Source: Oscheius dolichura (lineage: Eukaryota; Nematoda; Chromadorea; Rhabditida; Rhabditidae). From it: a DNA stretch of 64,000 nt. The notes under the pieces were generated by a model. That model made no database searches. It worked only from the letters and a program-made list of their open reading frames with translations, and was not told the DNA's origin. A program made the position numbers and the translations under genes. Shown here piece by piece: positions 1 through 8,210 of the stretch. The stretch covers positions 1 through 64,000 of the forward strand of contig CAKOAU010000006.1 in NCBI GenBank assembly GCA_932521035.1, written 5' to 3'. Each line of letters starts with the position of its first letter. Within the stretch, counting starts at the first letter, position 1.

Positions 1-23
1 TTCCCAAGAGATTTGTATTGGCT

Positions 24-37
24 TAAACCCTGGTTTA
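24..37. repeat. Inverted repeat TAAACC-CT-GGTTTA at the S breakpoint
   Basis: Six-base arms (24-29 and 32-37) with a two-base spacer, m163-m176 of every long monomer. The point where S departs from the long sequence (after TTA, m164) lies inside the left arm, so only its first two bases survive in S. Confidence 0.8.
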
Positions 38-45
38 TGATCTAG

Positions 46-62
46 GAGCCATAACGTGGCTC
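46..62. repeat. Inverted repeat GAGCCA-TAACG-TGGCTC
   Basis: Perfect six-base arms (46-51 and 57-62) with a five-base loop, m185-m201. Found in long monomers only, within the segment missing from S. Confidence 0.8.
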
Positions 63-71
63 AAAGGCGTC

Positions 72-107
72 CTCCTGTGACGGGAGCTAGTTTTTTAGAC
101 TCAGCTC
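72..107. repeat. Two short inverted repeats (72-86 and 84-107)
   Basis: CTCCT-GTGAC-GGGAG (72-86) pairs over five positions, one of them T:G, so it is imperfect in DNA. GAGCT (84-88) and AGCTC (103-107) pair around a 14-base spacer containing T6 (91-96). The two overlap, so they would be alternative structures. Long monomers only. Confidence 0.55.
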
Positions 108-111
108 GATG

Positions 112-145
112 AGGCGGTTCGAATGAGTACAAATTCGAACCTCCT
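112..145. repeat. 34-bp imperfect inverted repeat with 12-bp arms
   Basis: Arms AGGcGGTTCGAA (112-123) and TTCGAACCtCCT (134-145) pair at 11 of 12 positions (the lower-case c/t pair is the mismatch) around the ten-base spacer TGAGTACAAA. This is m251-m284, the strongest dyad in the monomer. It is present in all 165 long monomers and absent from all S monomers. Confidence 0.85.
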
Positions 146-210
146 ACCCTCTTTTCCAAAAACTGCCCCATATTACTGTACCTTTTTCTGGATTATAATA
201 GTTTTTGGGC

Positions 211-217
211 TATAAAA
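211..217 (+). promoter_or_regulatory. TATA-box-like motif TATAAAA, once per monomer
   Basis: GGCTATAAAACGC (m5-m17) contains a perfect TATAAAA and is kept in every long and short monomer, so it recurs about 200 times. It matches the core promoter element of RNA polymerase II. Nothing in the window looks like a gene downstream, so any activity would yield satellite transcripts. The motif may equally be chance in an A/T-rich stretch. Confidence 0.3.
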
Positions 218-231
218 CGCTATTCGGTCAG

Positions 232-252
232 CGAACCCTATTCGATCTTGGG
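232..252 (+). other. 21-bp variant box (m28-m48) separating A, B and S monomers
   Basis: Seen directly: seven variable positions (m28, m29, m39, m41, m45, m46, m48) fall in 21 bp, whereas the other 322 bp of long monomers carry only three recurrent variable sites (m101, m141, m306). A here is CG...TTCGATCTTGGG; the B equivalent at 575-595 is AC...TTAGCTCTGTGG; S ends GGA. A clustered difference of this kind resembles the alternative boxes of primate alpha-satellite A and B monomers, but no known protein site, including the CENP-B box, is present. A binding role is inference only. Confidence 0.85.
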
Positions 253-294
253 TTATTCGTACTCTACTCGTCGAGCTCTACAAGAAGAGTGGTC

Positions 295-302
295 GAACGT
301 TC
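295..302. repeat. 8-bp palindrome GAACGTTC (m91-m98)
   Basis: A perfect palindrome present in both long and short monomers, two bases before variable site m101. It lies just downstream of the hairpin-capable CTCG-T-CGAG (267-275), which overlaps the palindrome GAGCTC (273-278). This m63-m98 stretch is therefore dyad-rich in every monomer. Confidence 0.8.
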
Positions 303-547
303 TCCAATCATTAGGCTTTTATTCCGTACTGGCCTGTTCAAATTTCCCAAGAGATTTGTATTGGCTTAAACCCTGGTTTATGATCTAGGAGCCATAACGT
401 GGCTCAAAGGCGTCCTCCTGTGACGGGAGCTAGTTTTTTAGACTCAGCTCGATGAGGCGGTTCGAATGAGTACAAATTCGAACCTCCTACCCTCTTTTCC
501 AAAAACTGCCCCATATTACTGTACCTTTTTCTGGATTATAATAGTTT

Positions 548-890
548 TTGGGCTATAAAACGCTATTCGGTCAGACAACCCTATTAGCTCTGTGGTTATT
601 CGTACTCTACTCGTCGAGCTCTACAAGAAGAGTGGTCGAACGTTCTCGAATCATTAGGCTTTTATTCCGTACTGGCCTGTTCAAATTTCCCAAGAGATTT
701 GTATTGGCTTAAACCCTGGTTTATGATCTAGGAGCCATAACGTGGCTCAAAGGCGTCCTCCTGTGACGGGAGCTAGTTTTTTAGACTCAGCTCGATGAGG
801 CGGTTCGAATGAGTACAAATTCGAACCTCCTACCCTCTTTTCCAAAAACTGCCCCATATTACTGTACCTTTTTCTGGATTATAATAGTTT
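548..890 (+). repeat. Type B long monomer (343 bp), reference copy
   Basis: First complete type B monomer. It is identical to the type A copy before it except in the 21-bp box (575-595: AC at m28-29 and TTAGCTCTGTGG at m37-48) and at m101, which is G instead of C. Type B is the most common form, 128 of 165 long monomers. Every long monomer not listed as type A is type B. Confidence 0.97.
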
Positions 891-1576
891 TTGGGCTATA
901 AAACGCTATTCGGTCAGCGAACCCTATTCGATCTTGGGTTATTCGTACTCTACTCGTCGAGCTCTACAAGAAGAGTGGTCGAACGTTCTCCAATCATTAG
1001 GCTTTTATTCCGTACTGGCCTGTTCAAATTTCCCAAGAGATTTGTATTGGCTTAAACCCTGGTTTATGATCTAGGAGCCATAACGTGGCTCAAAGGCGTC
1101 CTCCTGTGACGGGAGCTAGTTTTTTAGACTCAGCTCGATGAGGCGGTTCGAATGAGTACAAATTCGAACCTCCTACCCTCTTTTCCAAAAACTGCACCAT
1201 ATTACTGTACCTTTTTCTGGATTATAATAGTTTTTGGGCTATAAAACGCTATTCGGTCAGACAACCCTATTAGCTCTGTGGTTATTCGTACTCTACTCGT
1301 CGAGCTCTACAAGAAGAGTGGTCGAACGTTCTCGAATCATTAGGCTTTTATTCCGTACTGGCCTGTTCAAATTTCCCAAGAGATTTGTATTGGCTTAAAC
1401 CCTGGTTTATGATCTAGGAGCCATAACGTGGCTCAAAGGCGTCCTCCTGTGACGGGAGCTAGTTTTTTAGACTCAGCTCGATGAGGCGGTTCGAATGAGT
1501 ACAAATTCGAACCTCCTACCCTCTTTTCCAAAAACTGCCCCATATTACTGTACCTTTTTCTGGATTATAATAGTTT

Positions 1577-1767
1577 TTGGGCTATAAAACGCTATTCGGT
1601 CAGCGAACCCTATTCGATCTTGGATTATTCGTACTCTACTCGTCGAGCTCTACAAGAAGAGTGGTCGAACGTTCTCGAATCATTAGGCTTTTATTCCGTA
1701 CTGGCCTGTTCAAATTGCCCAAGAGATTTGTATTGGCTTACCCCCTATTTTTGGACTATAATAGTTT
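1577..1767 (+). repeat. Short monomer S (191 bp), reference copy
   Basis: S shares m1-m164 with the long monomers, then jumps to a 27-bp tail (1741-1767) that aligns to m317-m343 with six mismatches, so 152 bp are missing. S has four fixed markers: A at m48 (GGATT rather than GGGTT), G at m141 (caaattGccc), the junction CCCCCTATTTTT (1741-1752), and C in GGACTATA where long monomers have GGATTATA. There are 37 complete copies, starting at each segment listed below. S starts at the same phase point as long monomers and is always followed by a type B monomer. Confidence 0.97.
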
Positions 1768-2796
1768 TTGGGCTATAAAACGCTATTCGGTCAGACAACC
1801 CTATTAGCTCTGTGGTTATTCGTACTCTACTCGTCGAGCTCTACAAGAAGAGTGGTCGAACGTTCTCGAATCATTAGGCTTTTATTCCGTACTGGCCTGT
1901 TCAAATTTCCCAAGAGATTTGTATTGGCTTAAACCCTGGTTTATGATCTAGGAGCCATAACGTGGCTCAAAGGCGTCCTCCTGTGACGGGAGCTAGTTTT
2001 TTAGACTCAGCTCGATGAGGCGGTTCGAATGAGTACAAATTCGAACCTCCTACCCTCTTTTCCAAAAACTGCCCCATATTACTGTACCTTTTTCTGGATT
2101 ATAATAGTTTTTGGGCTATAAAACGCTATTCGGTCAGCGAACCCTATTCGATCTTGGGTTATTCGTACTCTACTCGTCGAGCTCTACAAGAAGAGTGGTC
2201 GAACGTTCTCGAATCATTAGGCTTTTATTCCGTACTGGCCTGTTCAAATTGCCCAAGAGATTTGTATTGGCTTAAACCCTGGTTTATGATCTAGGAGCCA
2301 TAACGTGGCTCAAAGGCGTCCTCCTGTGACGGGAGCTAGTTTTTTAGACTCAGCTCGATGAGGCGGTTCGAATGAGTACAAATTCGAACCTCCTACCCTC
2401 TTTTCCAAAAACTGCCCCATATTACTGTACCTTTTTCTGGATTATAATAGTTTTTGGGCTATAAAACGCTATTCGGTCAGACAACCCTATTAGCTCTGTG
2501 GTTATTCGTACTCTACTCGTCGAGCTCTACAAGAAGAGTGGTCGAACGTTCTCGAATCATTAGGCTTTTATTCCGTACTGGCCTGTTCAAATTTCCCAAG
2601 AGATTTGTATTGGCTTAAACCCTGGTTTATGATCTAGGAGCCATAACGTGGCTCAAAGGCGTCCTCCTGTGACGGGAGCTAGTTTTTTAGACTCAGCTCG
2701 ATGAGGCGGTTCGAATGAGTACAAATTCGAACCTCCTACCCTCTTTTCCAAAAACTGCCCCATATTACTGTACCTTTTTCTGGATTATAATAGTTT
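1577..2796 (+). repeat. Segment S B A'g B (1220 bp)
   Basis: S at 1577-1767, long monomers at 1768, 2111 and 2454. The copy at 2111 is unique: type A box with G at both m101 and m141, i.e. S-like from m101 to m141, followed by the normal long-only region. Confidence 0.95.
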
Positions 2797-3673
2797 TTGG
2801 GCTATAAAACGCTATTCGGTCAGCGAACCCTATTCGATCTTGGATTATTCGTACTCTACTCGTCGAGCTCTACAAGAAGAGTGGTCGAACGTTCTCGAAT
2901 CATTAGGCTTTTATTCCGTACTGGCCTGTTCAAATTGCCCAAGAGATTTGTATTGGCTTACCCCCTATTTTTGGACTATAATAGTTTTTGGGCTATAAAA
3001 CGCTATTCGGTCAGACAACCCTATTAGCTCTGTGGTTATTCGTACTCTACTCGTCGAGCTCTACAAGAAGAGTGGTCGAACGTTCTCGAATCATTAGGCT
3101 TTTATTCCGTACTGGCCTGTTCAAATTTCCCAAGAGATTTGTATTGGCTTAAACCCTGGTTTATGATCTAGGAGCCATAACGTGGCTCAAAGGCGTCCTC
3201 CTGTGACGGGAGCTAGTTTTTTAGACTCAGCTCGATGAGGCGGTTCGAATGAGTACAAATTCGAACCTCCTACCCTCTTTTCCAAAAACTGCCCCATATT
3301 ACTGTACCTTTTTCTGGATTATAATAGTTTTTGGGCTATAAAACGCTATTCGGTCAGACAACCCTATTAGCTCTGTGGTTATTCGTACTCTACTCGTCGA
3401 GCTCTACAAGAAGAGTGGTCGAACGTTCTCGAATCATTAGGCTTTTATTCCGTACTGGCCTGTTCAAATTTCCCAAGAGATTTGTATTGGCTTAAACCCT
3501 GGTTTATGATCTAGGAGCCATAACGTGGCTCAAAGGCGTCCTCCTGTGACGGGAGCTAGTTTTTTAGACTCAGCTCGATGAGGCGGTTCGAATGAGTACA
3601 AATTCGAACCTCCTACCCTCTTTTCCAAAAACTGCCCCATATTACTGTACCTTTTTCTGGATTATAATAGTTT
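2797..3673 (+). repeat. Segment S B B (877 bp)
   Basis: S at 2797-2987, type B monomers at 2988 and 3331. Confidence 0.95.
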
Positions 3674-4893
3674 TTGGGCTATAAAACGCTATTCGGTCAG
3701 CGAACCCTATTCGATCTTGGATTATTCGTACTCTACTCGTCGAGCTCTACAAGAAGAGTGGTCGAACGTTCTCGAATCATTAGGCTTTTATTCCGTACTG
3801 GCCTGTTCAAATTGCCCAAGAGATTTGTATTGGCTTACCCCCTATTTTTGGACTATAATAGTTTTTGGGCTATAAAACGCTATTCGGTCAGACAACCCTA
3901 TTAGCTCTGTGGTTATTCGTACTCTACTCGTCGAGCTCTACAAGAAGAGTGGTCGAACGTTCTCGAATCATTAGGCTTTTATTCCGTACTGGCCTGTTCA
4001 AATTTCCCAAGAGATTTGTATTGGCTTAAACCCTGGTTTATGATCTAGGAGCCATAACGTGGCTCAAAGGCGTCCTCCTGTGACGGGAGCTAGTTTTTTA
4101 GACTCAGCTCGATGAGGCGGTTCGAATGAGTACAAATTCGAACCTCCTACCCTCTTTTCCAAAAACTGCCCCATATTACTGTACCTTTTTCTGGATTATA
4201 ATAGTTTTTGGGCTATAAAACGCTATTCGGTCAGACAACCCTATTAGCTCTGTGGTTATTCGTACTCTACTCGTCGAGCTCTACAAGAAGAGTGGTCGAA
4301 CGTTCTCGAATCATTAGGCTTTTATTCCGTACTGGCCTGTTCAAATTTCCCAAGAGATTTGTATTGGCTTAAACCCTGGTTTATGATCTAGGAGCCATAA
4401 CGTGGCTCAAAGGCGTCCTCCTGTGACGGGAGATAGTTTTTTAGACTCAGCTCGATGAGGCGGTTCGAATGAGTACAAATTCGAACCTCCTACCCTCTTT
4501 TCCAAAAACTGCCCCATATTACTGTACCTTTTTCTGGATTATAATAGTTTTTGGGCTATAAAACGCTATTCGGTCAGCGAACCCTATTCGATCTTGGGTT
4601 ATTCGTACTCTACTCGTCGAGCTCTACAAGAAGAGTGGTCGAACGTTCTCCAATCATTAGGCTTTTATTCCGTACTGGCCTGTTCAAATTTCCCAAGAGA
4701 TTTGTATTGGCTTAAACCCTGGTTTATGATCTAGGAGCCATAACGTGGCTCAAAGGCGTCCTCCTGTGACGGGAGCTAGTTTTTTAGACTCAGCTCGATG
4801 AGGCGGTTCGAATGAGTACAAATTCGAACCTCCTACCCTCTTTTCCAAAAACTGCCCCATATTACTGTACCTTTTTCTGGATTATAATAGTTT
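3674..4893 (+). repeat. Segment S B B A (1220 bp)
   Basis: S at 3674-3864, long monomers at 3865, 4208 and 4551. A private change, C to A at 4433 (agAtag, m226), marks the B at 4208. Confidence 0.95.
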
Positions 4894-5084
4894 TTGGGCT
4901 ATAAAACGCTATTCGGTCAGACAACCCTATTCGATCTTGGATTATTCGTACTCTACTCGTCGAGCTCTACAAGAAGAGTGGTCGAACGTTCTCGAATCAT
5001 TAGGCTTTTATTCCGTACTGGCCTGTTCAAATTGCCCAAGAGATTTGTATTGGCTTACCCCCTATTTTTGGACTATAATAGTTT
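4894..5084 (+). repeat. Short monomer variant S' (191 bp), reference copy
   Basis: S' equals S except that m28-29 is AC, the type B state, instead of CG. The rest of the box (TTCGATCTTGGA) and the junction stay S-like, so it is a B/S mosaic whose switch lies in the shared stretch AACCCTATT (m30-m38). The ten copies begin at 4894, 6114, 6991, 8211, 32759, 34665, 36228, 36762, 38668 and 39202, in two separate clusters. Confidence 0.95.
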
Positions 5085-6113
5085 TTGGGCTATAAAACGC
5101 TATTCGGTCAGACAACCCTATTAGCTCTGTGGTTATTCGTACTCTACTCGTCGAGCTCTACAAGAAGAGTGGTCGAACGTTCTCGAATCATTAGGCTTTT
5201 ATTCCGTACTGGCCTGTTCAAATTTCCCAAGAGATTTGTATTGGCTTAAACCCTGGTTTATGATCTAGGAGCCATAACGTGGCTCAAAGGCGTCCTCCTG
5301 TGACGGGAGCTAGTTTTTTAGACTCAGCTCGATGAGGCGGTTCGAATGAGTACAAATTCGAACCTCCTACCCTCTTTTCCAAAAACTGCCCCATATTACT
5401 GTACCTTTTTCTGGATTATAATAGTTTTTGGGCTATAAAACGCTATTCGGTCAGACAACCCTATTAGCTCTGTGGTTATTCGTACTCTACTCGTCGAGCT
5501 CTACAAGAAGAGTGGTCGAACGTTCTCGAATCATTAGGCTTTTATTCCGTACTGGCCTGTTCAAATTTCCCAAGAGATTTGTATTGGCTTAAACCCTGGT
5601 TTATGATCTAGGAGCCATAACGTGGCTCAAAGGCGTCCTCCTGTGACGGGAGCTAGTTTTTTAGACTCAGCTCGATGAGGCGGTTCGAATGAGTACAAAT
5701 TCGAACCTCCTACCCTCTTTTCCAAAAACTGCCCCATATTACTGTACCTTTTTCTGGATTATAATAGTTTTTGGGCTATAAAACGCTATTCGGTCAGCGA
5801 ACCCTATTCGATCTTGGGTTATTCGTACTCTACTCGTCGAGCTCTACAAGAAGAGTGGTCGAACGTTCTCCAATCATTAGGCTTTTATTCCGTACTGGCC
5901 TGTTCAAATTTCCCAAGAGATTTGTATTGGCTTAAACCCTGGTTTATGATCTAGGAGCCATAACGTGGCTCAAAGGCGTCCTCCTGTGACGGGAGCTAGT
6001 TTTTTAGACTCAGCTCGATGAGGCGGTTCGAATGAGTACAAATTCGAACCTCCTACCCTCTTTTCCAAAAACTGCCCCATATTACTGTACCTTTTTCTGG
6101 ATTATAATAGTTT
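4894..6113 (+). repeat. Segment S' B B A (1220 bp)
   Basis: S' at 4894-5084, long monomers at 5085, 5428 and 5771. First half of a 2097-bp higher-order unit (4894-6990). Confidence 0.95.
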
Positions 6114-6990
6114 TTGGGCTATAAAACGCTATTCGGTCAGACAACCCTATTCGATCTTGGATTATTCGTACTCTACTCGTCGAGCTCTACAAGAAGAGTG
6201 GTCGAACGTTCTCGAATCATTAGGCTTTTATTCCGTACTGGCCTGTTCAAATTGCCCAAGAGATTTGTATTGGCTTACCCCCTATTTTTGGACTATAATA
6301 GTTTTTGGGCTATAAAACGCTATTCGGTCAGACAACCCTATTAGCTCTGTGGTTATTCGTACTCTACTCGTCGAGCTCTACAAGAAGAGTGGTCGAACGT
6401 TCTCGAATCATTAGGCTTTTATTCCGTACTGGCCTGTTCAAATTTCCCAAGAGATTTGTATTGGCTTAAACCCTGGTTTATGATCTAGGAGCCATAACGT
6501 GGCTCAAAGGCGTCCTCCTGTGACGGGAGCTAGTTTTTTAGACTCAGCTCGATGAGGCGGTTCGAATGAGTACAAATTCGAACCTCCTACCCTCTTTTCC
6601 AAAAACTGCCCCATATTACTGTACCTTTTTCTGGATTATAATAGTTTTTGGGCTATAAAACGCTATTCGGTCAGACAACCCTATTAGCTCTGTGGTTATT
6701 CGTACTCTACTCGTCGAGCTCTACAAGAAGAGTGGTCGAACGTTCTCGAATCATTAGGCTTTTATTCCGTACTGGCCTGTTCAAATTTCCCAAGAGATTT
6801 GTATTGGCTTAAACCCTGGTTTATGATCTAGGAGCCATAACGTGGCTCAAAGGCGTCCTCCTGTGACGGGAGCTAGTTTTTTAGACTCAGCTCGATGAGG
6901 CGGTTCGAATGAGTACAAATTCGAACCTCCTACCCTCTTTTCCAAAAACTGCCCCATATTACTGTACCTTTTTCTGGATTATAATAGTTT
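6114..6990 (+). repeat. Segment S' B B (877 bp)
   Basis: S' at 6114-6304, type B monomers at 6305 and 6648. Second half of the 2097-bp unit. Confidence 0.95.
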
Positions 6991-8210
6991 TTGGGCTATA
7001 AAACGCTATTCGGTCAGACAACCCTATTCGATCTTGGATTATTCGTACTCTACTCGTCGAGCTCTACAAGAAGAGTGGTCGAACGTTCTCGAATCATTAG
7101 GCTTTTATTCCGTACTGGCCTGTTCAAATTGCCCAAGAGATTTGTATTGGCTTACCCCCTATTTTTGGACTATAATAGTTTTTGGGCTATAAAACGCTAT
7201 TCGGTCAGACAACCCTATTAGCTCTGTGGTTATTCGTACTCTACTCGTCGAGCTCTACAAGAAGAGTGGTCGAACGTTCTCGAATCATTAGGCTTTTATT
7301 CCGTACTGGCCTGTTCAAATTTCCCAAGAGATTTGTATTGGCTTAAACCCTGGTTTATGATCTAGGAGCCATAACGTGGCTCAAAGGCGTCCTCCTGTGA
7401 CGGGAGCTAGTTTTTTAGACTCAGCTCGATGAGGCGGTTCGAATGAGTACAAATTCGAACCTCCTACCCTCTTTTCCAAAAACTGCCCCATATTACTGTA
7501 CCTTTTTCTGGATTATAATAGTTTTTGGGCTATAAAACGCTATTCGGTCAGACAACCCTATTAGCTCTGTGGTTATTCGTACTCTACTCGTCGAGCTCTA
7601 CAAGAAGAGTGGTCGAACGTTCTCGAATCATTAGGCTTTTATTCCGTACTGGCCTGTTCAAATTTCCCAAGAGATTTGTATTGGCTTAAACCCTGGTTTA
7701 TGATCTAGGAGCCATAACGTGGCTCAAAGGCGTCCTCCTGTGACGGGAGCTAGTTTTTTAGACTCAGCTCGATGAGGCGGTTCGAATGAGTACAAATTCG
7801 AACCTCCTACCCTCTTTTCCAAAAACTGCCCCATATTACTGTACCTTTTTCTGGATTATAATAGTTTTTGGGCTATAAAACGCTATTCGGTCAGCGAACC
7901 CTATTCGATCTTGGGTTATTCGTACTCTACTCGTCGAGCTCTACAAGAAGAGTGGTCGAACGTTCTCCAATCATTAGGCTTTTATTCCGTACTGGCCTGT
8001 TCAAATTTCCCAAGAGATTTGTATTGGCTTAAACCCTGGTTTATGATCTAGGAGCCATAACGTGGCTCAAAGGCGTCCTCCTGTGACGGGAGCTAGTTTT
8101 TTAGACTCAGCTCGATGAGGCGGTTCGAATGAGTACAAATTCGAACCTCCTACCCTCTTTTCCAAAAACTGCCCCATATTACTGTACCTTTTTCTGGATT
8201 ATAATAGTTT
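6991..8210 (+). repeat. Segment S' B B A (1220 bp)
   Basis: S' at 6991-7181, long monomers at 7182, 7525 and 7868. Start of the second 2097-bp copy (6991-9087). Confidence 0.95.

Larger units (their letters stand above)
1..204 (+). repeat. Partial long monomer at left window edge (m140-m343)
   Basis: The last 204 bp of a long monomer, T at m141. Its A or B class is unknown because the box lies outside the window. Confidence 0.97.
205..547 (+). repeat. Type A long monomer (343 bp), reference copy
   Basis: First complete monomer in the phase used here (m1 = 205). Type A is defined by CG at m28-29, the core TTCGATCTTGGG at m37-48, C at m101 (305) and T at m141 (345). By hand count 150 of 343 bases are G or C (43.7%) and there are 17 CpG dinucleotides. 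There are 37 type A monomers, at 205, 891, 2111, 4551, 5771, 7868, 9774, 11871, 13091, 14311, 15874, 17971, 18657, 20715, 22087, 22773, 24831, 26546, 28109, 28452, 29481, 29824, 30510, 32073, 33636, 37639, 45111, 48580, 51020, 51363, 53117, 54337, 55557, 57463, 59026, 60055 and 63181. Confidence 0.97.
205..1576 (+). repeat. Four long monomers: A B A* B
   Basis: Monomers start at 205, 548, 891 and 1234. The copy at 891 carries A at m306 (1196, GCACCAT instead of GCCCCAT). Confidence 0.95.

Noticed and set aside
24..31. Plant telomere repeat (TAAACCCT)
   Set aside because: A single eight-base match per monomer with no tandem telomeric units; expected by chance.
112..145. CENP-B box
   Set aside because: TTCG occurs several times, but none has the A and CGGG spacing of the consensus on either strand.
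46..145. A functional tRNA gene or intact SINE
   Set aside because: A- and B-box-like motifs are present but the acceptor stem and cloverleaf are not, and a T6 run lies between the boxes.
194..199. Bacterial -10 box TATAAT (in GGATTATAATAG)
   Set aside because: No suitable -35 element or gene, and the array is clearly eukaryote-like satellite DNA.
1..343. 343 bp as a dimer of two related ~171-bp subunits
   Set aside because: Comparing the two halves by eye gives only short chance matches; no consistent alignment was found. A sensitive self-alignment could still reveal an ancient dimer.
1577..1807. A 76-codon open frame (TTG start) repeated at each S-B junction, 37 times
   Set aside because: It starts on a non-ATG codon, recurs only because the 152-bp deletion removes stops, spans two satellite monomers and shows no domain or ribosome site. 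It is a by-product of the repeat, not a gene. Its residue differences simply report S versus S' and one base change.
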